Shown piece by piece: positions 8,995 through 16,461 of a stretch of DNA of 41,529 nucleotides (position 1 is the first letter of the stretch; each line of letters opens with the position of its first letter). This DNA is from Paraburkholderia phenoliruptrix. GTDB lineage: Bacteria; Pseudomonadota; Gammaproteobacteria; Burkholderiales; Burkholderiaceae. The position numbers and the translations under genes were made by a program. The notes beneath the pieces are model-generated. The model saw only the letters and a list, made by a program, of their open reading frames with translations. It was not told the DNA's origin and did not search any database. Location: NCBI RefSeq assembly GCF_902859825.1, contig NZ_CADIKB010000045.1:1-41529 (forward strand). The letters run 5' to 3'.

Positions 8995-10266
8995 ATGCCG
9001 ACGATTGCCCTGATTGTCCTCACTGTCGCGGTCACGCTCTTCGTCGTGCTTCTCATCGCGAATCTGACGAGCGGCGAGAAGAAGATCGAGCACAAGATCG
9101 AGCGCCTGTACGCCAGCGACGATCCGCAATTCACACGTTCGATGGGGCTGCTGCTCGGCCCGGCCGTCGTCGGAGGCAATCGCTTTGAAGTGCTCCTGAA
9201 CGGCGACGAAATCTTTCCGTCGATGCTGGAAGGCATCCGCTCGGCGCAGCGCACGATCACCTTCGAAACCTTCATTTACTGGTCCGGCGCGATCGGCGAG
9301 GACATCGCACGCGCACTGTCGGACCAGGCGCGTGCGGGTATTGCCGTGCATGTGTTGCTCGACTGGGTCGGTTCGTCGAAGATGGACAGGCGCTATCTCC
9401 AGATGCTGCGCGACGCGGGCGCGGAGGTCATCCAGTATCACAAGCCGCATTGGACCGGTCTCGGCCGCATGAACGACCGCACACATCGCAAGCTGCTGGT
9501 GATCGACGGACGCATTGGCTTTACAGGCGGCGTGGGTATTGCCGACGAATGGACCGGGCACGCGCAGGACGAGAAGCACTGGCGCGATACGCACTTTCGC
9601 GTCGAAGGCCCGGTTGTCGGACAGATGCAGGCCGTCTTCATGGACAACTGGGTCAAGGCGACAGGAAACGTGCTCCACGGCTCGCACTACTTTCCGGAGA
9701 TCGACGCTGCCGGAAACGGCCTCGCGCACATGTTCAGCAGCTCGCCTTCGGGCGGCAGCGACGACATGCAGCTGATGTATCTGATGGCCATCACCGCCGC
9801 GACGCATTCGATTCACCTGTCGAGCGCGTACTTCGTACCGGACAAGCTGACGATCAATGCGCTCGTCGAAGCCGCGAAGCGCGGCGTGAAGGTTCGCGTC
9901 ATTACTCCCGGCAAGCGCATCGACGCCCACACGGTGCGCGAGGCGTCGCGTGCATGCTGGGGCGACCTGCTCGCGGCGGGCATCGAAATGCACGAATATC
10001 AGCCGACGATGTTCCACTGCAAGCTGCTTGTCGTCGACGAGTATCTGGTGTCGGTCGGCTCGACAAACTTCGACAGCCGCTCGTTCAAACTCAACGACGA
10101 AGCGAATCTGAACATCTACGACCGGGATTTCGCACGCCAGCAAGCGGCGATTTTCGATCGCGACGTCGCCCGGGCAAAACGCATTTCGCTCGACGACTGG
10201 CGCCGCCGTCCACTCCTCGAAAAGTTGCTGGACCGCGCTGTCGCGCTGCTCGATCCGCAACTTTGA
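8995..10266 (+). CDS. Cardiolipin synthase-like phospholipase D family protein
   Basis: The enzyme is predicted to join phospholipids into cardiolipin, or to carry out a related phosphatidyl transfer, at the inner membrane. The 423-residue product has one N-terminal hydrophobic helix (TIALIVLTVAVTLFVVLLIA) and two HKD motifs, HRKLLVID from His164 and HCKLLVVD from His341, each followed by the G-G/G-S-x-N context of the PLD fold. The single membrane segment and length resemble ClsB/ClsC-type or short Cls proteins more than two-helix ClsA. I chose ATG 8995 because GAGG lies seven bases upstream; an in-frame ATG at 8971 would add eight residues and has no clear ribosome site. It is a single gene between the TPS terminator and the groES promoter. 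Substrate cannot be told from sequence. Confidence 0.88.
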   Translation: MPTIALIVLTVAVTLFVVLLIANLTSGEKKIEHKIERLYASDDPQFTRSMGLLLGPAVVGGNRFEVLLNGDEIFPSMLEGIRSAQRTITFETFIYWSGAIGEDIARALSDQARAGIAVHVLLDWVGSSKMDRRYLQMLRDAGAEVIQYHKPHWTGLGRMNDRTHRKLLVIDGRIGFTGGVGIADEWTGHAQDEKHWRDTHFRVEGPVVGQMQAVFMDNWVKATGNVLHGSHYFPEIDAAGNGLAHMFSSSPSGGSDDMQLMYLMAITAATHSIHLSSAYFVPDKLTINALVEAAKRGVKVRVITPGKRIDAHTVREASRACWGDLLAAGIEMHEYQPTMFHCKLLVVDEYLVSVGSTNFDSRSFKLNDEANLNIYDRDFARQQAAIFDRDVARAKRISLDDWRRRPLLEKLLDRAVALLDPQL

Positions 10267-10620
10267 CGTTGGAGCGGTATGGAGGAGAAAGTCGCGGGAT
10301 TTTCTTGCCGCGGGAGCACGGACGACCGCCAATGGAAGACGCGCCACGGCTAACGCGCGATGTGCGCACATGCCCGCCGAATCGGCGTGCGAGTGTGACC
10401 ACTGTCCTTAAAGCCTGGCCTTCGGGTTTCCACTGATGTGATGTGAGCAGCGCAATCGCGCATCAAATAGGCGGCCGTGCGGCTCCGCCCGGACCGCCAG
10501 ATGAAAGGGTTTTTGATCGTAAGTATCTGTATTTGAGAGACATTCTCGTCTAAAACGGTGTCCTCCAGACTCAACAAAGTCAAGAGTTGGACGACCTTCG
10601 GCGCGTCTGCTCCCCGCTTC
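10267..10620. other. Intergenic stretch before the groES promoter
   Basis: I see no gene here. Frames that cross it are extensions of shadows of the neighbouring genes. There is no clear terminator after the phospholipase D gene; a weak GGCGG/CCGCC inverted repeat at 10470-10498 lacks a T-run. Confidence 0.5.
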
Positions 10621-10649
10621 TTGAATTTGTCACCACCCGTCCATATAAT
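10621..10649 (+). promoter_or_regulatory. Sigma-70-type promoter of groES-groEL
   Basis: TTGAAT (10621-10626) and a perfect TATAAT (10644-10649) are separated by 17 bases. The last T of the -10 box is the first base of the CIRCE operator, so repressor binding would cover the start of transcription. The upstream C makes CTTGAAT, and CCCGTCCATAT lies in the -10 area, so a heat-shock sigma-32 promoter may overlap; that part is tentative. Confidence 0.8.
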
Positions 10650-10675
10650 TAGCACTCACTGCACGAGAGTGCTAA
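10649..10675 (+). promoter_or_regulatory. CIRCE operator (HrcA binding site)
   Basis: The sequence is a perfect CIRCE element: TTAGCACTC (10649-10657), nine-base spacer, GAGTGCTAA (10667-10675). HrcA bound here represses groES-groEL and is released on heat shock (established for this element). No hrcA gene is in the window. Confidence 0.96.
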
Positions 10676-10747
10676 CAACTTCGCCGGTTGGCTCGGCCAA
10701 CCGGGTTTTCCAAGCGTTCTTCAGTCTCAATCAAGAGAGGAGTATGT

Positions 10748-11038
10748 ATGAACCTTCGTCCTTTGCATGATCGCGTGATCGTCAAGCGTCTGGATCAAGA
10801 AACCAAGACCGCGTCGGGCATCGTGATCCCCGAAGCCGCAGCAGAAAAGCCGGATCAGGGCGAAATCCTGGCAGTCGGCCCGGGCAAGCGTGACGACAAG
10901 GGCGCAGCAATTGCCCTCGACGTGAAGGTCGGCGACCGCGTTCTGTTCGGCAAGTACGCAGGCCAGACCGTCAAGGTCGACGGCAACGAACTGCTCGTCA
11001 TGCGCGAAGAAGACATCATGGCCGTGGTGAACAAGTAA
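10748..11038 (+). CDS. groES: Co-chaperonin GroES
   Basis: This 96-residue cap of the GroEL chamber begins MNLRPLHDRVIVKR and ends with EEDIMAVVNK, both standard. The mobile-loop region (ETKTASGIVIPEAAAEKP, about residues 17-34) is intact. GAGAGGAG precedes ATG 10748 by five bases; an upstream in-frame extension from 10688 would run through the leader and is rejected. It is the first gene of the CIRCE-controlled operon, 54 bases before groEL. Confidence 0.98.
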   Translation: MNLRPLHDRVIVKRLDQETKTASGIVIPEAAAEKPDQGEILAVGPGKRDDKGAAIALDVKVGDRVLFGKYAGQTVKVDGNELLVMREEDIMAVVNK

Positions 11039-11092
11039 GCGCAAAGCCGCTACTTGCCAAGGTTATATCCAAAGAATTCAAGGAGTTAGAAG

Positions 11093-12733
11093 ATGGCAGC
11101 TAAAGACGTCGTATTCGGTGATTCCGCCCGTGCCAAGATGGTCGAAGGCGTGAACATCCTCGCGAACGCTGTGAAGGTTACGCTGGGCCCGAAGGGCCGC
11201 AACGTGGTCCTGGAACGCAGCTTCGGCGGCCCGACGGTCACGAAGGACGGTGTGTCGGTCGCAAAAGAGATCGAACTGAAGGACAAGCTCCAGAACATGG
11301 GCGCGCAAATGGTCAAGGAAGTGGCTTCCAAGACCAGCGACAACGCAGGTGACGGCACCACGACCGCTACGGTTCTGGCTCAGTCCATCGTCCGCGAAGG
11401 CATGAAGTACGTTGCATCGGGCATGAACCCGATGGACCTGAAGCGCGGTATCGACAAGGCAGTGGCTGCTGCAATCGAAGAACTGCGCAAGATCAGCAAG
11501 CCGTGCACGACCAACAAGGAAATCGCACAAGTCGGCGCGATTTCGGCAAACAGCGACACGTCGATCGGCGAGCGCATTGCTGAAGCCATGGACAAGGTCG
11601 GCAAGGAAGGCGTCATTACCGTCGAAGACGGCAAGTCGCTGCAAGACGAGCTGGACGTCGTCGAAGGTATGCAATTCGACCGCGGCTACCTGTCGCCGTA
11701 CTTCATCAACAACCCGGACAAGCAAGTCGCCGTTCTGGAAAACCCGTTCGTGCTGCTGCACGACAAGAAGGTCTCGAACATTCGTGACCTGCTGCCGGTT
11801 CTGGAACAAGTCGCGAAGGCTGGCCGTCCGCTGCTGATCATCGCTGAAGACGTCGAAGGTGAAGCACTGGCAACGCTGGTGGTGAACAACATCCGCGGCA
11901 TCCTGAAGACCGTTGCTGTGAAGGCTCCGGGCTTCGGCGACCGTCGTAAGGCCATGCTGGAAGACATCGCGATCCTGACCGGCGGCCAGGTCATCGCTGA
12001 AGAAACCGGCCTGACGCTCGAAAAGGCAACGCTGGCAGAACTGGGCCAGGCGAAGCGCATCGAAGTGGGCAAGGAAAACACGACGATCATCGACGGCGCT
12101 GGCGAAGCTGCGAACATCGAAGCTCGCGTGAAGCAAGTGCGCAAGCAGATCGAAGAAGCGACGTCGGACTACGACCGTGAAAAGCTGCAAGAGCGCGTTG
12201 CCAAGCTGGCAGGCGGCGTTGCAGTGATCAAGGTCGGTGCTGCGACCGAAGTCGAAATGAAGGAAAAGAAGGCACGTGTCGAAGACGCACTGCACGCAAC
12301 GCGCGCAGCTGTGGAAGAAGGCATCGTGGCCGGCGGCGGTGTCGCGCTGATCCGTGCACGTACGGCGATCGCCGGCCTGAAGGGCGCTAACGCCGATCAG
12401 GACGCAGGTATCAAGATCGTCCTGCGCGCCATGGAAGAGCCGCTGCGCCAGATCGTCACGAACGGCGGCGAAGAAGCCAGCGTCGTGGTGGCGGCAGTGG
12501 CTGCTGGCCAGGGCAACTACGGCTACAACGCAGCAACCGGCGAGTACGTCGACCTGGTTGACGCGGGTGTCGTGGACCCGACGAAGGTAACGCGCACGGC
12601 GCTGCAAAACGCAGCATCGGTTGCAGGTCTCCTGCTGACCACCGACGCAGCTGTTTGCGAACTGCCGAAGGAAGATGCACCGATGCCCGGCGGCATGCCC
12701 GGCGGCATGGGCGGCATGGGCATGGACATGTAA
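11093..12733 (+). CDS. groEL: Chaperonin GroEL
   Basis: This is the ATP-dependent 60-kDa chaperonin of the cytosol, 546 residues, starting MAAKDVVFGD with AAGGAG upstream. Visible landmarks are the nucleotide-binding TLGPKGRNV and DGTTTATVL segments, the signature AAVEEGIVAGGG in the last third, and a Gly/Met-rich tail ending GGMGGMGMDM. It follows groES directly and shares its promoter. No truncation or missing motif is seen. Burkholderiaceae often carry more than one groEL; the adjacent groES and CIRCE element suggest this is the main housekeeping copy. Confidence 0.98.
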   Translation: MAAKDVVFGDSARAKMVEGVNILANAVKVTLGPKGRNVVLERSFGGPTVTKDGVSVAKEIELKDKLQNMGAQMVKEVASKTSDNAGDGTTTATVLAQSIVREGMKYVASGMNPMDLKRGIDKAVAAAIEELRKISKPCTTNKEIAQVGAISANSDTSIGERIAEAMDKVGKEGVITVEDGKSLQDELDVVEGMQFDRGYLSPYFINNPDKQVAVLENPFVLLHDKKVSNIRDLLPVLEQVAKAGRPLLIIAEDVEGEALATLVVNNIRGILKTVAVKAPGFGDRRKAMLEDIAILTGGQVIAEETGLTLEKATLAELGQAKRIEVGKENTTIIDGAGEAANIEARVKQVRKQIEEATSDYDREKLQERVAKLAGGVAVIKVGAATEVEMKEKKARVEDALHATRAAVEEGIVAGGGVALIRARTAIAGLKGANADQDAGIKIVLRAMEEPLRQIVTNGGEEASVVVAAVAAGQGNYGYNAATGEYVDLVDAGVVDPTKVTRTALQNAASVAGLLLTTDAAVCELPKEDAPMPGGMPGGMGGMGMDM

Positions 12734-12812
12734 ATTCGTGCCCGCTCCCGGGTTGGGTCTCTTCAATGAGGCTCACCCGGGAGTTGATGGAAGAGCGCAC
12801 CGCGAGGTCCGC

Positions 12813-12856
12813 AAAGCCAAAGAAAAACCCGCTCAGGCGGGTTTTTCTTTGGCTTT
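12813..12856. terminator. Bidirectional rho-independent terminator between groEL and cysC
   Basis: Bases 12813-12832 and 12837-12856 form a perfect 20-bp stem with a TCAG tetraloop. The lower stem contains an A-run on the left and a T-run on the right, so the hairpin can act on both strands. It sits between the convergent ends of groEL (12733) and the APS kinase gene (12882) and should serve both. Confidence 0.92.
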
Positions 12857-12881
12857 CTGCTTTTGGGACCGCGTTTGCTGG

Positions 12882-13493
12882 CTAGACCGCAAGCGCGAGG
12901 CAATGCTCGCGCAAGTATCGGAAGATGCCGGCCACGCTTTCGCCTGGTGTCAAAGCGGCGGTGTCGATCACGAGTTCCGGATCGACGGGTGCTTCATAGG
13001 GCGCCGAGATGCCGGTGAACACGGGGATTTCGCCGGCCAGCGCCTTCGCATAGAGCCCTTTCGGGTCACGGCGCGCGCAGGTCGCGACGGATGCCGACAG
13101 GTACGTCTCGATGAAATTGCCGGCGCCGATGATGTCGCGCGCCATGGCCCGATCGGCGCGCATCGGCGAAATGAGGGCGGTGATGACGATGAGGCCGGCG
13201 TCATTCATCAACTGCGCGACGTGCGCCACGCGGCGGATGTTTTCGTGGCGGTCGTTCGGGTCGAAGCCGAGGTCGCTGGCGAGGCCGTGGCGAACATTGT
13301 CGCCGTCGAGCACGTAGCACGCGTGGCCTTGCGCGACGAGTTGCCGTTCCAGTTCGAACGCGATGGTCGACTTGCCCGCTCCCGAGAGGCCGGTGAGCCA
13401 GATCGTGACCGGCTTCTGGCGGAGAATCCGCATTCTGTCCGCGAGTTTGATGGTGCCGTGGAAGCCTTGTACGGGGCCGCAGGATTGCTCCAT
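12882..13493 (-). CDS. cysC: Adenylylsulfate (APS) kinase
   Basis: The enzyme phosphorylates APS to PAPS, the sulfate donor for sulfotransferases and for assimilatory reduction. The Walker A loop GLSGAGKST lies at about residues 35-43. The family signatures DGDNVRHGL and KGLYAKALAGEIPVFTGISAPYE are intact, and total length (about 203 residues) is normal. Two start codons are six bases apart: the ATG ending at 13493 has AGGA eight bases upstream, while the one at 13499 has it only two bases away, so I chose the former. The gene begins 18 bases after the stop of the sulfotransferase on the same strand. No ATP sulfurylase gene is in view, so APS must come from elsewhere. The pairing suggests dedicated PAPS supply for sulfation. 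Confidence 0.93.
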   Translation of the reverse strand: MEQSCGPVQGFHGTIKLADRMRILRQKPVTIWLTGLSGAGKSTIAFELERQLVAQGHACYVLDGDNVRHGLASDLGFDPNDRHENIRRVAHVAQLMNDAGLIVITALISPMRADRAMARDIIGAGNFIETYLSASVATCARRDPKGLYAKALAGEIPVFTGISAPYEAPVDPELVIDTAALTPGESVAGIFRYLREHCLALAV

Positions 13494-13511
13494 TCTCATA
13501 TTCCTGAAAGC

Positions 13512-14723
13512 TTAGACGCAGTGCCAACCTTGGCGCCATACACCGGCGTTGTGCAGCCGTTCCGCCGAATCGGCGAGGGCGACGTGAAATCCGTCGGCCG
13601 CGCCAGGCGGTAAAGCGATGGAAAAGCCGGCGTAGGCGCTCGGATAGCCAGCTTGGGCGACGTCGGGCCTATGCTCGCCGCTCGAGCCGCGAGCAATGAC
13701 TTCGTGGCCGATCCGCACTTCGAGCGATACCGTCTGTTCGGGACGACTGAGGTTTACCGCCCAGCCAGAGACAATGCCGTCGCGCACCGAGTCGACAAAT
13801 CCGTCGTACATGTCCGCAATCGTTTGCGTTTCGCTGCCTGCGAGCCCCAGATATTCGTCGATCGGTGCGAGGTCAAAGCGGCCGATGACGCCATGCACCT
13901 TCGCGAGAAACGCCTCGTCGAAGCCGAACACCACCGACTTGTGCAGATACGGATTCTCAAGCCGATTGATCTCCGCCTGGATTACCTTGACCAGTTCAAG
14001 CGCTTTTGCAAACACGCTGCCGGACCTGTGCGTATCGCTTTCAATTACGCGCTTCGCATGCTCCAAAATCGCGTAATCGAGGCCATTGTCCTCGACGAAT
14101 TTCTGTTTCGCGCCTTCGCTCAACTGGCCAATTTCTTTCGGCGAACCATTCGTAATGTTCGTCTCAAAGTAAAACGGTAATTTCAATCCGGTCTTCGCAC
14201 AGAGCCGGAGTAAAAATTCGCTCATGTTTTCGCAAATGCCCACCGCGCTGAAGTGATGCCGCAAGTTGGCTTTCGCAATATCCAGACTTGGCACGTCAGG
14301 CACCGAATGGCCGCTCAGCATTTGCACAAAGACGTTTTTGCCGCCGAGTGATTCGCTCACCCACTCTTCAAGGGAGAGGGCGCCACGCCGCACGAGCGCC
14401 TCCGTCGCCGACACGCTGGCGCCGCGCGCGACCTCGCCGTTTTTGCCATTCAGCGCATAGCGGTAATGCGATATTTGCCGCGCGAGAGGATCGCGCAGGA
14501 TGGTGCAATAGGCGAGTGGGGTCTTGAGATTTCTATGAATGCCATACGGCTGGTGACCGCCGCCAATGCCTGTTTCGAGTAGCTTGGCGCGGCACCTGTC
14601 CCAACCTTCCCTGTCCCATTCGAAGACGACGAATCGGTCTTTACCTCTATTCAGGTCGAAGAACGAGATCACCGTTGATCCCCCGCTCTTGGGCGGGTGG
14701 ACGAAAAACGTGGGCGCGGGCAT
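13512..14723 (-). CDS. Sulfotransferase (Sulfotransfer_2-like) with C-terminal accessory domain
   Basis: It is predicted to move sulfate from PAPS to an acceptor, probably a carbohydrate. The 5'-phosphosulfate loop HPPKSGGST is at residues 9-17, a GHQPYGIH segment at about 56-63 resembles the His-containing region of carbohydrate 2-O-sulfotransferases, and the 3'-phosphate site RDPLARQISHYRY starts at Arg77. The last 95 or so residues (from about 308, YDGFVDSVRDGIVSGWAVN) form a separate beta-rich domain with a GFVD...GWAVN...HRPDV...GF pattern that I cannot name. The start has no good ribosome site, but the PAPS loop begins at residue 9, so it cannot be much later. It forms a two-gene unit with cysC. 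Acceptor unknown; lipid-linked or surface glycans are plausible because a polysaccharide locus lies 10 kb away. Confidence 0.8.
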   Translation of the reverse strand: MPAPTFFVHPPKSGGSTVISFFDLNRGKDRFVVFEWDREGWDRCRAKLLETGIGGGHQPYGIHRNLKTPLAYCTILRDPLARQISHYRYALNGKNGEVARGASVSATEALVRRGALSLEEWVSESLGGKNVFVQMLSGHSVPDVPSLDIAKANLRHHFSAVGICENMSEFLLRLCAKTGLKLPFYFETNITNGSPKEIGQLSEGAKQKFVEDNGLDYAILEHAKRVIESDTHRSGSVFAKALELVKVIQAEINRLENPYLHKSVVFGFDEAFLAKVHGVIGRFDLAPIDEYLGLAGSETQTIADMYDGFVDSVRDGIVSGWAVNLSRPEQTVSLEVRIGHEVIARGSSGEHRPDVAQAGYPSAYAGFSIALPPGAADGFHVALADSAERLHNAGVWRQGWHCV

Positions 14724-14849
14724 ATAACGGTATGACGAATTACGATTTGTAAGTGTAACCCGCGCGTTTGCGCTTCGTTGTAACGTTTAATTACACCGAT
14801 AAGGTTTGCTTACGGTCCCCGGGAGGCGCGACTGACGCCGAAAAAGAGG

Positions 14850-15710
14850 TCAGTGCCGGGCTTCCCCAGGCGCTGCATCCTTCCCGCTCGCCGGCGGCGT
14901 CTCCTCATCACTGCTGCGGGCCCAGAAAAACCGGTCCGGCATATACGCGCCCATACCCGGCCGGAATGCGCTCTGCACGGCCTGATACAGATATTCCTGA
15001 GCCTCGCGGACCGCCTCCGCCGGCTCCTGCCCGTTGGCCAGGAGTGCAGCGATCGCCGAGCCGAGTGTGTCGGTCAAGCCCATGATGCGGTTGTTGCCGC
15101 GGTCCCACATGTCCTGACGCAACTGGCCGTCTTCGCTGAAAAGCGTATTGACGAGCCGGTGCGTGCCGGTTTCCGTCGAAAGGATGTATTCGCAGCCGTG
15201 CGACAGCAAATGCGAGATCGCCGCGTCGAGGCTCGGCGCTTCGGCGTCGCCGTCGGGTTGCGCAAGCGCGAGCAGGGTGGCGGAATCGGCGACGAGCAGC
15301 GTAGTTTGCGGCGCGAGCAGATCCGCGATGGCCTCGCGCAGCTCGTCGGCGGCGAGCACATGTTCGTCGTCGAGCGTGAAGTCGGGGGCGAGAATCAGCG
15401 GAATGTCGTCGTAATCCGCGACCACTTCGGCGATCGCGCTTACCACTTCGGCGCGCGTACAGGCGCCGACCTTGAACGCCGCAATCGGCATGTCCTCGAG
15501 CAGCATGCGCGCCTGGGTGGCCACCACTTCGGGATCGAGTCCGTTGACTTCGTCGCAGGTTGCCGAGTCGCGCACGGTGTAGCCGGTGAGCACGGAGGCG
15601 CCGTGACAACCCATGCTGGCAAGGGTCATCAGGTCGGCTTGCAGGCCGGAGCCACCGGTCGGGTCGGAAAGGCCGAAGGTGAGGACGATCGGAGGCGTGT
15701 CGCTGGGCAT
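14850..15710 (-). CDS. thiD: Divergent ThiD-like hydroxymethylpyrimidine/phosphomethylpyrimidine kinase
   Basis: This ribokinase-fold protein of 286 residues resembles ThiD, which phosphorylates HMP and HMP-P for thiamine synthesis. The N-terminal GLSDPTGGSGLQADLMTLASMGCHG matches the family well. Later motifs do not: the usual DPVM segment reads APDFTLDDEH, the T-P-N-x-x-E-A segment reads VADSATLLAL, and the GTGC anion-hole/catalytic motif reads GLTD. The Asp in the last could serve as the base, as in pyridoxal kinase-type GTGD. Substrate is therefore uncertain. The gene is divergent from rubredoxin, an arrangement I recall from other Burkholderiaceae, and lies 126 bases upstream of the sulfotransferase on the same strand. 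The tail after residue 265 is probably disordered. Confidence 0.72.
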   Translation of the reverse strand: MPSDTPPIVLTFGLSDPTGGSGLQADLMTLASMGCHGASVLTGYTVRDSATCDEVNGLDPEVVATQARMLLEDMPIAAFKVGACTRAEVVSAIAEVVADYDDIPLILAPDFTLDDEHVLAADELREAIADLLAPQTTLLVADSATLLALAQPDGDAEAPSLDAAISHLLSHGCEYILSTETGTHRLVNTLFSEDGQLRQDMWDRGNNRIMGLTDTLGSAIAALLANGQEPAEAVREAQEYLYQAVQSAFRPGMGAYMPDRFFWARSSDEETPPASGKDAAPGEARH

Positions 15711-16005
15711 GAAGTTTTACAAAGGAGCAGTGTTTTCGGCGCACTCGGTGCGCAATTGGCTCAATTATGCGTCCTAAACCGACGCGAGGGCGTTTTTTCG
15801 CATCGGGGCGGCTTCGCGCGATACCGCGCGGCCCGGCTCTGGCGCGCCTGTGACCCGGCGCCGCACGCTGCGCCGTTTGCCCCATCTTGCATAGCGGAAG
15901 ACCCTCCGAGACTTGGACTGGGCATTTGCCATTGCTAGGCATTGGGGCGGCAACACGGTACCATCATGGCTCCCGTTTCCACGGACTTCACGACGCGACA
16001 CAAGA

Positions 16006-16176
16006 ATGGAATATCAAAGCTGGATGTGCCTGATTTGCGGCTGGATTTACGACGAAGAAGCCGGTTTGCCGGACGAAGGCATTGCGCCGGGCACGCGCTG
16101 GGAAGACGTTCCCATCAACTGGACCTGCCCTGAGTGCGGCGCGCGCAAGGAAGACTTCGAGATGGTCCAGATCTGA
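16006..16176 (+). CDS. rubA: Rubredoxin
   Basis: This 56-residue electron carrier has a single Fe(Cys)4 site. The two binding motifs are CLICGWIYD and CPECGARKEDF, with the usual spacing, and the chain starts MEYQSWM. ATG 16006 gives the normal family length; an in-frame upstream start at 15913 would add 31 residues unlike any rubredoxin. The ribosome site is weak. A possible promoter is TTGGAC (15913-15918), 17 bases, TAGGCA (15936-15941), but the -10 box is poor. The redox partner cannot be inferred from the neighbours. Confidence 0.96.
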   Translation: MEYQSWMCLICGWIYDEEAGLPDEGIAPGTRWEDVPINWTCPECGARKEDFEMVQI

Positions 16177-16461
16177 GGTCCGATGGCGGCCGGCGGCGCG
16201 CGGCCGAGGTGTGACACGCGCCGCAGCGAGAACGCCGGAACGCCGGATCGTTGGAACGTCGCCGAACTTGCAGTGTCGCAACGGTAAGCCGACGTTGTAT
16301 ATCTTTTGCGGCGCCCTTGGTCGTTCAGCATTCGGTAGCGCGCCACGCGTCATCCATCGTTTTTTGCGTATTTGTCATTGTTCAGTCGCCGGTTCGCGCG
16401 TTAGGCGCTCAGTCTGAGCGCGGCGCCAGGCGGCGGCCCGCCGACTTTCCGTCGCCAACTC

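Noticed and set aside
8704..10371. 555-residue minus-strand open frame across the cardiolipin synthase gene
   Set aside because: It spans the end of tpsA, a strong terminator and the PLD gene, which no real gene would do.
11078..12766. 562-residue minus-strand open frame opposite groEL
   Set aside because: groEL is unmistakable on the plus strand; the antisense frame is His/Cys/Asp-rich low-quality sequence typical of a shadow.
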